A stretch of 64,000 nucleotides of DNA. It comes from Oreohelix idahoensis (lineage: Eukaryota > Mollusca > Gastropoda > Stylommatophora > Oreohelicidae). Shown piece by piece: positions 21,275 to 32,400 of the stretch. How positions within the stretch are numbered: the first letter of the stretch is position 1; each line of letters opens with the position of its first letter. The notes below the pieces were generated by a model, which was not told the DNA's origin, made no database searches, and was given only the letters and a program-made list of their open reading frames with translations. The DNA is taken from positions 558,001-622,000 of the forward strand of contig JAMPIV010012167.1 of the NCBI GenBank assembly GCA_024509875.1, read 5' to 3'. Position numbers and translations under genes: made by a program.

Positions 21275-22356
21275 TGATGCGTGATGCCATATGATGATGG
21301 ATGGCATCCGCATGTCTGGTTTTGTGTAGTGTGTAGATGTGTTCAGTCAAAACAATGTTCATGCAACAATAACAGGGCAATCCACATAGGACGTCAGTAA
21401 ACTCACGACGTATAAAGTCAATGAGTCTTGAAACAGCCGTTGACGTTTTTCTTCATTATTTATTGTGGACGCCACAGTGACAAAATGGTTACGCAAATGT
21501 GTAGGCACATCAAACAGTCATTATCACAGCAACATTCAATACAGCAATAAACGGTAGACAGCATTACAATGATGAGTCAGATGCATGTTATATTTCAAAG
21601 TGCTGTAAATGTAGTCAGATGAACAACTCCATCCTTTCTATAACAGCCAGGAGATAACCAGATGTATGAGATCAGTTCACTCTCCTTAGTTTGACTTCAG
21701 CAAGACAGACACGTCTGCCGAAGTATAAATAATGTCCTCAAGAAGATCCTCTAGATAATAAAGGTTTTCTAAACCTAGTTCATTTAACAAAGTAGCAAGT
21801 AATGGTCCTTGGAACCTGCATCAACCGATGCAGTACAATGCAGCGACATGTGAGCTGGGAAAGAACATCTCGTGACGACGACTTTCGGAGACAGGCTATG
21901 AATCGAAATCGCTCACGACCCAAAATCGATAGAGTTAATGAAAAAGTCAATTTACCTTGCTTTCATGAAATACACAGAAATATCACGCCTCCCGACATGT
22001 GGGAAAACACTAGAGGTATTATCTCGACTAAACGAAATATCCATAAGAGGACTACACATCCCTGACAGAACAAAAAATAGCGGAGATCCCCTCTTCAACG
22101 AGGCATCTCTTTCGCCATTCCAAATCGCTCACTCCCACTAGTGGTGGGCGGAAACCGATCGACCAAACAACAAGACAAGTCATGCGCAGTCCAGCGCAAA
22201 AATGACCACAGCTCAAAAGTTAACTGCATTCGATACCAACGCGAGAAGACAAATGCTTACCGAGAAAAGTGACTATAAATTACAAGCAGTTGTTGCCCTT
22301 GCGTTATAAAACAGATATTGAAATAAAACGATGTTGCGAGAATTTATCACGCAACA
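21275..22356 (-). repeat. Element A 5' LTR
   Basis: 1082-bp LTR, transcriptional start side for the minus-strand element. Pair of 13104-14184 with a one-base difference noticed. Confidence 0.95.
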
Positions 22357-22726
22357 CTAACCTTACTTACTTAGTCGTTCCCCTTCTACCGTGAAGTGTA
22401 GAGGTATTAACTAACCTTACTTACTTAGTCGTTCCCCTTCTACCGTGAAGTGTAGAGGTATTAACTAACCTTACTTACTTAGTCGTTCCCCTTCTACCGT
22501 GAAGTGTAGAGGTATTAACTAACCTTACTTACTTAGTCGTTCCCCTTCTACGGTGAAGTGTAGAGGTATTAACTAACCTTACTTAGTCGTTCCCCTTCTA
22601 CCGTGAAGTGTAGAGGTATTAACTAACCTTACTTACTTAGTCGTTCCCCTTCTACCGTGAAGTGTAGAGGTATTAACTAACCTTACTTACTTAGTCGTTC
22701 CCCTTCTACCGTGAAGTGTAGAGGTA
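22357..22726. repeat. 54-bp minisatellite, middle block
   Basis: About seven units of the same repeat as 12935-13103, units nearly identical (one CGGTGAAG variant near 22550, one 50-bp unit). Bounded left by element A and right by a mariner MITE. Confidence 0.95.
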
Positions 22727-23303
22727 CGAGGGACGGTCAAAAAGTAATGCCTCGTATTTTTTAAATTTCATTCAATAGGCAAGAAAACAGATAAAATTCA
22801 CATTTAAATGTAGCTCCAAGTCTGAACTTCAAAAATTTATTTCTCAATGTAGTCTCCGTTATTTGTTACAGTTTTTGTCCATCTTCTCACAAGGGCATGT
22901 ATCCCCGCACTGGAGTCACTGCGGTAGACGGACGGCCAGTCTGCTTTGTGTCATCCATTGAGGATTGACCTACTTCAGCTTCGTCACAACGATGTACCCA
23001 ACGTCGGACAGTGCTAACATCCACTGTTGAATCTCCATAAACATTCTTCAAACGTTCTTAGATGCGAATTGGGGTCTCGCCTTCAGCATTGAGGAATTCT
23101 ATGACATAACGTTGTTTTAACCTAACGTTTTTGGCGGCCATTTTTAAACGGTTACAGTGGTGCCACCTGTTACTGAAACAGGTTGGTAATGCTATACAGT
23201 GCAGAAGAGTGTTTGAGGAATCCTGCTAAATTTACAAATTGCACACAGATGCAGTATTTACATACATAAAAAATAGGAGGCATTACTTTTTGACCTTCCC
23301 TCG
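22727..23303 (-). mobile_element. Mariner-type MITE, internally deleted
   Basis: 577 bp with TIRs starting CGAGGGACGGTCAAAAAGTA (left) and CGAGGGAAGGTCAAAAAGTA (right, inward), and TA duplications at 22725-22726 and 23304-23305. It interrupts a minisatellite unit (GAGGTA | TATTAAC). TIRs differ from the 2366-3704 family, so it is a second mariner family. Confidence 0.92.
22847..23141 (-). pseudogene. Mariner transposase relic without catalytic core
   Basis: The minus strand begins MAAKNVRLKQRYVIEFL and keeps the HTH (STVDVSTVRRWVHRC). After GRPST it jumps to the very C-terminus (GIHALVRRW, then NNGDYIEK and stop) in another frame. The D,D34D core of about 230 residues is deleted, and one stop lies within the N-terminal part. 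Confidence 0.85.
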
Positions 23304-23587
23304 TATTAACTAACCTTACTTACTTAGTCGTTCCCCTTCTACCGTGAAGTGTAGAGGTATTAACTAACCTTACTTACTTAGTCATTCCCCTTCTACCGTG
23401 AAGTGTAGAGGTATTAACTAACCTTACTTACTTAGTCGTTCCCCTTCTACCGTGAAGTGTAGAGGTATTAACTAACCTTACTTACTTAGTCGTTCCCCTT
23501 CTACCGTGAAGTGTAGAGGTATTAACTAACCTTACTTACTTAGTCGTTCCCCTTCTACCGTGAAGTGTAGAGGTATTAACTAACCTA
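23304..23587. repeat. 54-bp minisatellite, right block
   Basis: About five further units, nearly identical to the left and middle blocks. One has CATTCC for CGTTCC. The array ends at TAACCTAATAACC. Confidence 0.95.
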
Positions 23588-23639
23588 ATAACCATAGTTT
23601 TGAATGCAGAATACATATTGTGTTTGTACGATGTTTGTA

Positions 23640-23748
23640 GATGTGCTGTAGTAGATTTTATGCCTGGTGTCCCTTCTCCAGAATATAACTTTTACTTAAA
23701 TAAATTCTTCCGCTTACTGGAGTAAACAAGGGTCATGTTTTTATACAA
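23640..23748 (+). repeat. Short dispersed repeat, inverted copy at 41215-41290
   Basis: TTTTACTTAAATAAATTCTT, CCGCTTACTGGAGTAAACAA and GGGTCATGTTTTTATAC recur on the opposite strand at 41215-41290 with few changes. Class unknown. Confidence 0.5.
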
Positions 23749-23964
23749 AGAAGGTAAAGGATCCAGTTTACACACCCATTGAGGCATATTGGGAGTATGG
23801 TGTTAGACCCATATTTCCTTGACCATCAGCACACTAGGGGTGATGTGGTCAGCATCATGCCGGCTGCTTTAACCTTCCCAGAGATGCTCTGGTACCCAAT
23901 TCAATAAAAAATCCCACCCTCAAATGGGGATCGATCCATGGACCACTGAGCTAAGAAGCCAGTG
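23749..23964 (-). mobile_element. tRNA-derived SINE, 5'-truncated
   Basis: Reverse-oriented copy of the SINE at 60834-61112. It keeps the B-box region (ATCGATCCCCATTT), the body CTGGGAAGGTTAAAG and GACCACATCACCCCTAGTGT, and the end near GGATCC, but lacks the A-box end. Confidence 0.8.
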
Positions 23965-24050
23965 TTTTATACAATAAGTTGATCATAATGTTTCTCAACA
24001 GCAGATTCCATAGTATAAAACACCTGAAGCAAAACATATATATAATTCAC

Positions 24051-24211
24051 CTTTGCCATTTCTTCATGATTGTTGTATGATGCTCTGTGCAGAGGAGTGT
24101 AGAGGTCACTATCTTGTGAGTAAATCAGCTGAGGGTCTGAAGTCAGAAGTTCACTGACAATTTCCAAATGATTATTCTCTGCTGCCCATAAAATTCGTTT
24201 TGCAGGATCAT
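24051..24211 (-). CDS. ANKRD49: ANKRD49-like protein, internal exon
   Basis: A 161-base exon encoding DDPAKRILWAAENNHLEIVS, then SDLYTPLHRASYNNHEEMAK, i.e. a half repeat and one full ankyrin repeat. The ILWAAExN...YTPLHRAxYxxH pattern is typical of ANKRD49. The acceptor TATATATTTTAG precedes 24211 (two bases complete a split codon) and the donor is GTGAAT from 24050. Phase matches both neighbours: the exon to the right ends with one base, and this one ends in phase 0 as the terminal exon requires. Confidence 0.85.
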
Positions 24212-24410
24212 CTAAAATATATACACATCAAAACTTACATTATGTAATTACACAATGTAATACGATTATGAAACCTCTAAATGTAAGAAGGATATTTATC
24301 AAGTTTCTAATCCTTGGCATTAATGTAAAATATAAGGTAGTTACCAAAATATTTTAAACTTAAATACTGACACCCAAGACCTGAAAATCATTACAATATA
24401 GAACTGGAAT

Positions 24411-24602
24411 CCAGACCCCAGAACACATTCTCCAGAACTGCCCAACCCATGATGAACCGTGACGAGCGACCTGGCCAAGGGGTGCTGAGCTCCAGCAGAA
24501 GCTATGGGGCTGCCGAGCCGACCTGGTAAAGACTGGACTTCGTCCTGGTGACAGGCCTGCAGATTTAGCATGACTACAAACTGAACGCAGAAGAAGAAGA
24601 AT
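24411..24602 (+). pseudogene. Non-LTR retrotransposon C-terminus, relic 1
   Basis: The plus-strand frame reads GIQTPEHILQNCPTHDEP, a stop, then ATWPRG and QQKLWGCRADLVKTGL, the conserved Cys/His tail with Q(T)xEHxLQxCP seen after RT in many invertebrate LINEs. It ends in GAAGAAGAAG at about 24592-24601. Confidence 0.75.
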
Positions 24603-24702
24603 TACAATATAGGAAATTTTCAGTGAATAAAAGATGATTATCAAATCTAGGATGAAAACTACGCTACACTGTTATTTATAACTATAGAGAAAAATGGCAT
24701 AA

Positions 24703-25010
24703 GGAATAACCGATATTGTGGAACCAAAATATACATTACCAAGAAGAGATCAAGTGATAATTTTCAGACTAAGAACCGGCCATTGCAGACTCAGACACCA
24801 TCTGTTCAACAGACTAAAAATCGGACAGACAGACGGGGAGGGTAAACATTACAACATGTACTCCAAAACTGTCAGCTCCATGAGAGGAACAGGGTGGCAG
24901 CATGGTCTTCTCCAACCCAGTATGGTGATGAGAGTAGCCTGCGTTGGACTGCCAGCATTAATAAGAGAAACTGATGTGGTTATTTGAGCGCTAACAACCA
25001 AGAAGAAGTT
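24703..25010 (+). pseudogene. Non-LTR retrotransposon C-terminus, relic 2
   Basis: LPRRDQVIIFRLRTGHCRLR followed by HHLFNRLKIGQTD is the segment that normally precedes the HxLQxC motif. After a frameshift near 24840, LQHVLQNCQLHE follows. Ends with AAGAAGAAG near 25000. Related to relic 1, same strand, about 100 bp apart; possibly one element rearranged or two insertions. Confidence 0.7.
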
Positions 25011-25377
25011 TATGTGAGACCTGTGTTTACACAAATTCAAAGTTAGGTGACTTGTCTTCTTGCAATTTAAATTGTTTTTGTGGTTTGGTAAATTCCAGAA
25101 TTAATCTTGGCAGAGACCTAGGAGCACACAATCCTCACCAACAGCTAAAGCTACCTCTCTCATCTTGTTACACTCATCTTTCTGTTACCTATTATAATGT
25201 TCAATATTCTACACCGTATATTAATTATTAATGGTACATTACTACATTAGACTATTTATTTGTACCATTCTCTTCATATACCATTTAACACCACCATCGT
25301 TCCTCAGCCTCCCCCCCCCCCCCCCCCCCCCCGCCCCCCCGAAGCATAGGCCTACGACAAATTTATGCAAAATCTTG

Positions 25378-25545
25378 CCTGTGCCATCAGCTCAAGGTTA
25401 TTCTATGTCTTCCTTGTCATTTTTATTTCTGTCTCCGGTTCTCTTCTTCGTGTGTTTTTTGGTCTACGTCTGCTTCTATTACCCTGGTGATTCCAGAATA
25501 AAGACTGCCTGGTAATGCTGTCAACAGGTTCCCTCAATGTTTCCA
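25378..25545 (-). pseudogene. RTE-type 3' end, family L copy
   Basis: The reverse complement carries GACAGCATTACCAGGCAGTC, then TTCTGGAATCACCAGGGTAA and GTAGACCAAAAAACACACGA, matching 39215-39350. Preceded at 25312-25340 by a nearly pure C tract on plus. Confidence 0.65.
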
Positions 25546-26532
25546 CATAATATAACACACTATTTGTATATCAGATTACATATAACCTACCACGATCACA
25601 TTTCAATATATGCTTTTTTATAATAACCCACACAGAGCGCTGTTTCATTTAGCATTCTATTTTCTAGGAATGTGCCCTCAGCACAAAGATGGGTATTACT
25701 GTACTTGAATAAGTGTTCTCAAGAAGAAGGTAAACTGACAAGAAAAAGGTAAATGGAGAATACTGAATTGGATCTTGAAGAAAAGACAACAGAAAAATGA
25801 AAAGAGATCACCAAGGAACGAACACCATCTTTATTTCATCAAGTTAAAGAAATAGGCATTATTGCCTTTTTACACTTCTACCCTGCAATAGCACAGTTCT
25901 CAAATTAAAACATTCTCAACTTAAACAGTATGTAGTTAATATTAACACTGCATTCGCTAATGTAACACACAAACATACATACATACACATTGGGAGAGAC
26001 ACCGAAGTAAATTACGTATTTAAAATTAAAGTAAAATCTCATGAAAACATTGTACAAGCTTAAATAAAGAATGGTCAGTCAGGTGCATTTTCAAGCTATC
26101 CCAACTCTGACATAGTAATGTAGATATCTTCTGAATGCTTTAAACTTTTTAATTTGGACAGAACTCTGTAATGCAGAGGTTCCTCCTAAAGGGTTTCCTT
26201 TAATAGTGTGTGTGTGTGGGGGGGGGGAAGGACATTGAAGATCTGTCATGCTAAATTCAGCAACATTACTTAATATAATGCTTACGTGCAAAAGTGGTTG
26301 CGTAGAGGGCCCTGGTGTGAGCGCTTATATCACTGCACCAGGCTCATTCATCTCAATAAAAGTTTAAATAACAATGAAGTAGGTAGGTTACTAAAGTACT
26401 CTAATAGTAATATAATGATGATGAAAGTGTGTTATGCTGGATTAAGTTTAAAAAAAAATTAAATTCATAAATAAGCATATCTGTAGCTTTATATTACAAA
26501 GGGATGTAATTAGTTGGCAATTAGTTGTCACT
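25546..26532. other. Intron sequence without recognised features
   Basis: Within the intron between ANKRD49-like exons 27487-27703 and 24051-24211. Contains a short (TG)n/G run near 26205-26227. Nothing else seen. Confidence 0.4.
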
Positions 26533-26790
26533 CTTTTTTCTTCTTCTTCTTCTGCGCCTTTCGGCCGACACATCCGACTTCAGCACGGCATTTTTTAGGA
26601 CCGAGTTTGCCTTCCCATTTCGATCCGCACTCGCTCAGCCAGCCTGCACTGCTGCAGACTGTTTCCAGGACCACCACGTGGAGGTGGAGTGCGGTCTTGA
26701 CCAGCTCTGGTTCGCTGGTCCTGACGCAGGCAGTCAAGCTATGAGTCGCTGACTGCGGTCTCTATTGCTGCGTCTTGAGGTCCCGTCACT
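26533..26790 (-). repeat. Interspersed repeat, family B
   Basis: Less degraded copy of 620-835 in reverse. On the minus strand it runs CCTCCACGTGGTGGTCCTGG, GGATCGAAATGGGAAGGCAA, GTCCTAAAAAATGCCGTGCT, GTGTCGGCCGAAAGGCGC and ends (GAA)n. The 5' part adds about 80 bp not seen in the other copy. Class unknown. Confidence 0.65.
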
Positions 26791-27056
26791 CTTTTGAATT
26801 TGCATTTGCTCTTATCTTTCTCTCTTTACATTTTTTATGTAATGCAGGGAAATTGGGAGGGCGATGGGAATGTGCTCTGGCAGCCAAAAGGGGTGGGGGT
26901 GACCCAAATAAGTTTGGGAAACACTGCTGTGAAGCATTCCATCATAAAGTACCAGCATAACCAAAGCAACTACAAAAGAGGTCAGGATAGAGACAATGAA
27001 GAAATCCTGATCTTACAGCAAAATTAGAGTGCTAACATGAAATGTACTATTTACTT

Positions 27057-27335
27057 ACTTAGTCATCCTCTTCTACCGTGAGGTGTAGTGGTTTGGAGGA
27101 GAGAGCACCACACTATCCTATTGGCTGCCTTTCTTCTGGCATGTTTCCAATCTAGTCCTCGGTCCTTCCGAGATTGCCTAATGTTGTCCTCCCAGCAGAC
27201 TCTGGGTCGTTCCTGGAGGTCTGGATCCCTGGCTCTTAGTTTCCCATTCTTGTCATGGTAGCCGATCTTCTTCCATTCTGCAGACATGGCCAAACCATCG
27301 TAATTGGCTAACATGAAATGTTCCTTCCCAAACAC
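27057..27335 (-). pseudogene. Non-LTR retrotransposon C-terminus, source of minisatellite unit
   Basis: The minus frame reads MSAEWKKIGYHDKNGKLRAR, RPRVCWEDNIRQSRKDRGLD and WKHARRKAANRIVWCS, then ends TTTPHGRRG. The RPR.RW.DDI...R...A.DR pattern is the usual tail of invertebrate LINE ORF2 proteins. Its last ~35 bases plus the GTAAGTAA tail match the 54-bp minisatellite unit (CTTCTACCGTGARGTGTAG on plus). Only the 3' end of the element is present. Confidence 0.75.
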
Positions 27336-27486
27336 TGATAAAAAGTAATACTTAATACAGAAGCATTCAGTTCACATTGTCATGATTACTCTGACAAAAT
27401 GTTTACATGTACACCATAAATCAATTACCAGATGTACTATTCTAAAAGACACATCTGAACCAAGTGAACAAATATAACACACATAC

Positions 27487-27703
27487 TTTTGATCTCTTCC
27501 TCTGTAAAGGCATCCACATCATCCTCATCTTCTTCCCAAAAGCTTTTCCACAGACGTGGCTCATCAACATCCACAATGTTGCTGTTGTTTTCACTGGCAA
27601 CATCATTCACATCTTCGCTGCTATCTGCTGGGTCCATGATGAGGATAGGATCTAAAGCTTCTTCACATCTAATGGATGTACCGTATCGTCTGGATGATGG
27701 TTG
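27487..27703 (-). CDS. ANKRD49: ANKRD49-like protein, upstream exon
   Basis: A 217-base open exon with acceptor TTTATTTCAG before 27703 and donor GTATGT from 27486. It encodes an acidic N-terminal segment with EPRLWKSFWEEDEDDVDAFT and EEEIK. An acidic stretch with a Leu-Trp motif precedes the ankyrin repeats in ANKRD49. It ends with one base of a split codon, matching the next exon. An ATG lies at 27637 (MDPADSS), so the bases before it could be 5' UTR or coding. No earlier exon was identified to the right. Confidence 0.7.
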
Positions 27704-27769
27704 CTGAAATAAAATAAATTATAAGGCTTCTTATTTACTGTCCTTCAATTATAATAAAACTAGTGTATG

Positions 27770-27960
27770 CTTCACAAGGCAGTCCTTGTTCTGGAACCCC
27801 CGGGGTAAGAGAGGTAGAGGAAGACCAAGGAAAATACGGAGAGCAGAACTGGAGGCAGACATGAAGAAGACATGGAAAGACCTTGAAATGATGGCACGTG
27901 ATAGGAAAATTTGACATAATTTGTTGAAGTCCAATGCGCATCGTGGAGATGAAGGGTGAT
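27770..27960 (+). pseudogene. RTE-type 3' end, family L copy
   Basis: AAGGCAGTCCTTGTTCTGGA, then AAGAGAGGTAGAGGAAGACC and GACATGGAAAGACCTTGAAA, homologous to 39230-39380. Frameshifted and 5'-truncated. Confidence 0.7.
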
Positions 27961-28171
27961 GATGCTTCATGAAGAGTTGACTCATTTCACATGTTACCCT
28001 CACCTACCTTCTACAAACCTTGATTTGCTTTGAGGCATGCATTATTTTATATATAAATGAGCAAAACTCTACAATGACTGATTCATTACAGCAAAATTTG
28101 TCTGTGAATTTGATGAAGAATAAAATACTGTTATTTGGCAGTGAGATTCTAAAAAATCATGATTAACTACA

Positions 28172-29498
28172 TGTTAAATCGAAAGTTTTTAGTCACCAAC
28201 TGTTACCGAGATAATAAGTTACCAGGAGAAATGTTTACAGAAGTTTCATTCTTAGCAGTACACACTGACCGCACTGGCTAGTGATCGAAGTAGATCGCGA
28301 GTTCTACAATATAATCTGAGAAGACTCAAGCCACGCCCCCACAGGGCTATTTATGTATCTGAGTACTACTGTCACACCTGCTGTTATCTTACCGAGTTTA
28401 GAATGTTGTAGTGAGTGTGTATAAGTACAATCACACACCACAGGTACACACATCAGAGGCATGGAATGGTGTAACGGTAGGTGAAAGTTAATGACGGTTT
28501 ATTACACCACAACACAGTACGTTAATATAGAATACACATATGGTCAATTACAGTTTACAGCAGTACAATAATAAAGTCCTCCACTTCTCAGAATCTTCAA
28601 GATACTACTATATCAAGGGCCTCCTTAAAAATACTCCTCACATTAGCGCTATATTATAATCATGGATCCTTTTAGCCAACGGACATCATCGCCGTGCTAA
28701 CAATATAAATGGCATCCTCAAGATACTCCTCACATCAGCGCTATCATAATAATAATGGATCCTTTTAGCGAACGGACATCATCGCCGTGCTAACAACATA
28801 AATGGCATCCTCAAGATACTCCTCACATCAGCACTATCATAATCTAATGAGTCCTACCAGCAATTTCTCATAAGACTCCATACCCGGCAGTGTGCAATAA
28901 TCTCGCCTTTACTCATCTTAGCGCGATTATATCACAATATAAGTCAATGGATCCGAACATCTCAAAATACACACAATACTGCTCACCCAGCAGTTTGCAA
29001 TAATCTCACCTATCAACCTGTCTTCACATAACACAATTATCCTGTCTCAGGAAATAATGGCCTTCACAAATCATGGCCTCTTATCTTCAGCACTGTACAG
29101 GCATACTCTCGAACAACACACAGTGGGGCCGACTTCTTCGGTCGATGCCCAAAAACTCTCTGCCCACGGGATCACACATCTCCCGCCTAAAACAATCACA
29201 AGACCCCGCTTGATCATAAACCCCGCTCAGTCTACATACTTGCACGGGGCTAGCCACAAATAGCTAAACACCCGTAGCTCAAAACAGTTCAGAGTGCATA
29301 CCTCTACACAATATAACTGACCAGCGTTCACACGCTTTCTAACTTTCGAAACTTCTCGAAAATACGAGAGAATTCCCCTATCACCATTTAACCTAACATT
29401 ACAGACAATCACGTCTTCAAGCAACGAAAACCCATGATCTAATCTGACAACCAAACAATTTCAAGATTATTTCCCCTCCATCAGATTTACTCTCTACA
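28172..29498 (-). repeat. Element B 3' LTR with internal 93-bp repeats
   Basis: 1327 bp. Contains about 2.5 copies of a 93-bp unit (AATGGCATCCTCAAGATACT, ATGGATCCTTTTAGCGAACG, GACATCATCGCCGTGCTAAC; starts near 28615, 28708 and 28801). The partner LTR keeps only the last unit and lacks about 270 bp, probably by unequal recombination between units. Confidence 0.9.
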
Positions 29499-32400
29499 GT
29501 TTGCCAGACCGCCCAGGAAAAAAATGATTCTATCATTTTTTTTTTAAATTTAAGACCCAAAAATTTAAAGGTTAATGAAATTATATCATATGGCTACCAA
29601 AAATGTACCTATGACAAGTCAAAATAGTAAATCTACAAAAAATATCAGCAATAAATGTAAAATAACAACTAAAGCATCCAACCTAATCATGCAAGCATAC
29701 TAAAATTAATCTAATACAAAACCAAACTAAGTACATTTAGTACAAGAAACAACCAATAGAAAGTGAAAGAACAAGATCAAGCAAAAGAAAAATGATCTGT
29801 AGTAAAGGAAAGTAAGAATTCGAAAAATGAGACACAATCAACAATACCACATAATAACCAATAAGTAAAACAATTCTATGTAAAATAAATACAAATACCC
29901 TACCAATTACATAATATTAAGTTATATAATTAACTTAACAATACAACGAATGAAAGTATAAGTAGAATGAAGAGAAACACAGATGTAATACGGAAGTATA
30001 AACAAGATATGAACACATTGAAAAGACAACAGTAAGATAGAGTGAAATGTAGAATAGTCACCAAAGACGGATGAAAGCAAAGGCATGAGCACAGAAAAAG
30101 TCAATCACAATACATACTAATAAATGTTTAAATCAGACAACGTATTACAAAAATAAATACAAACATGATCGCAAGGCACAAAACAAAATGTCAAAGTATA
30201 TCTATACTAACAACAATAGGAATAGTTTATAACTAAACAAAGCCTAATAAGTAATTTAACTAACTTACAAAAGTTTATACATAACTAAAAATACATTATA
30301 GACATCACACAAACAAATAATAACATTGTGATAACTAAGTTCGACTTAACGCACAATCAAGCACTAAATAAAAAATACATCATAATATTAAACAAAACAA
30401 ATTTTCAACGAAGTAATATCCCACTACATATCAACCATAGCGCATGGTCAAGTGCTGGGCACACAAAAAATAAATTACAATGCCAAAAAAAATACAATTT
30501 TTTTCCAAAATTACCATACAAAATATTTCAGAATGATAAGTTATCAAAAAATAAAATTATTATTTTTAAGTAATTCGAAGTTATAACTAATAAACTAACA
30601 ATGAAATTAGCTTTTAACAAAATGAGAGAAACATAAAATATCCTATCTCTAAACAAATACTTAAATCAAAACATGTAAGTTTTTTTCAAAAAATACATCA
30701 CAAAAAAGACACATGGGAAAAAACACATTGTCGTCTGTATACGAACTTTCAAATATATAAACATAACATAATGTATACAGAGTATGTATTATAACAATCT
30801 GTCCATATTTTTCATATAAACAATAGTATCAGATGTGTCTATTAATTTCACAAAAAAGTTTAATTTAACTTATAAGTTAATTCTGATTGACAATCACGTT
30901 TAGCTTCAGTGTTATTTAACTGTAAATTTATATCTTACTAAGCCTGATATGATATATACTATAAATAAATCTACAATCTATAGGTACAATAAGATATAAA
31001 AAAGGTCCTATAAAAATATCTGCAAAGGTTTTTTTTTTTTTTTTTAAATATTTATCAAATTAATCTGCTGCAAAAAATGTTGAAAATCGTATTATTTAAA
31101 TTCTTAGGTACTATACTCTGACAAGATCAGTGTTTCACCATATGTTAACAATTCAAATAGAAGATCCTTTTTGATACATACAAGACAATTTCATAAAATC
31201 ACATTTCACAACATAACAATAAATTCATATAATATCTGTATGTTAACATGTAAAACAATTATGGTATCAAAATATGGGAAAAAATTAAAATTAGAAAATA
31301 AAGTTACACTCATGACTATCTATGAAAATGTACAAAAAAAATACCCTAACAATTACAGCTGCAAAAGAAAAGTCAAGATAAATTATTATGATCTAAATGA
31401 TCACAGGTTTGAAACCGCTCACTGCATTCATCAAAAACTACATACAAATCATTACCAAATTGTCGTAGATTTTAGATAGGAGAATTAAGACTAGGGGTTG
31501 GTCCCTTCTGAATAGGTTGGAATGAGTGATAGTCACAGTGTGAGCTGGTGAAAAAAAACAATAGAATTTCCACACGTGAGATGATAGAATGTGATATAGA
31601 GGCTGTCTTTGAGAATCGGGATAATCTTCTCTCTCTCACCTATCTTCTACGACTGTTTTTAAAGTGTCAGACAGTCTAAACCACAGATATATATTACATA
31701 AATCTCTATCTACTCACAGGCACGCACATACACGTGACGACAGTTAAACACACAGACGTGGGAAATCTATAACCATGAATATATATATTATTTGAACGAG
31801 CTGACCAACGCACTGATTTAGTTCAAGAGAGATTTTATTATTATCATCTAAACAAAATCTTCTCACAACACCAAAAATTACATCAAGGAAAAACATATGC
31901 AAATAGTCATAAAATTCAAGGAAAATGCTACAAGGATGATAGCCCCGTTATGATCTTAGCTCTAGGTTTCGCCCACAGCCCCGTTAAGAGAACAGATGAT
32001 GGCCCAAAAAGTTATAGATACGTAGGGTTGAGGCTAAGAGGTTTCTTTCTTTCTCGTAAATGTATGGACAGAGTTGAATAATCTGATTTAGCCTAAGAAA
32101 AAAAGAGAAACTCTAGCCTTTGTAACAAATTCTGCAGATTAAAAAAAGTTAAGACAGCAAATGGGTGACAATAATACCCCGGTAAAACAACACTCTGACC
32201 TGTGTACCCTCATTCATTCAGCCATGGCCTTGCTCTCACATACATATACTCACAACTTTGCTCGTTGCCTCTGGGAACATAATAATTCTAGGACCTTCAC
32301 ACAGACCCGAAAAATGCAGTCATCGACCAAGAAATCCCCAGTTCCAAAAGACGTACTGAACTCTCTGTCTCAGGGAACGATTCCTTGGGTGTTCTAAGTT

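Larger units (their letters stand above)
13104..22356 (-). mobile_element. LTR retrotransposon A, Gmr1-type Gypsy, full length
   Basis: A 9253-bp element with 1081/1082-bp LTRs (TG...CA; inner palindromic ends TGATGCGTGAT and ATCACGCAACA) and a perfect 5-bp TSD CTAAC (13099-13103, 22357-22361). Sense is minus. Next to the 5' LTR (21275) a primer-binding-like start TTTGGTGGCC follows; next to the 3' LTR a polypurine tract GGGAGGAGGTGG lies at 14190-14201. Coding order is Gag, protease, integrase, RT, RNase H, which is the Gmr1 arrangement. It inserted into the 54-bp minisatellite in an ANKRD49 intron. Confidence 0.95.

Noticed and set aside
12935..23587. CRISPR-like array (regular repeat units)
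   Set aside because: Units are contiguous tandem repeats without unique spacers, in eukaryotic DNA, and match a LINE 3' end.
29057..29263. 68-codon frame repeated at 38272-38478
   Set aside because: Same reason: LTR sequence of element B.
30328..31479. Asn/Lys/Ile-rich plus frames in 30-31.5 kb as genes
   Set aside because: Expected from extreme AT content; no domains, and they lie within element B's non-coding part.
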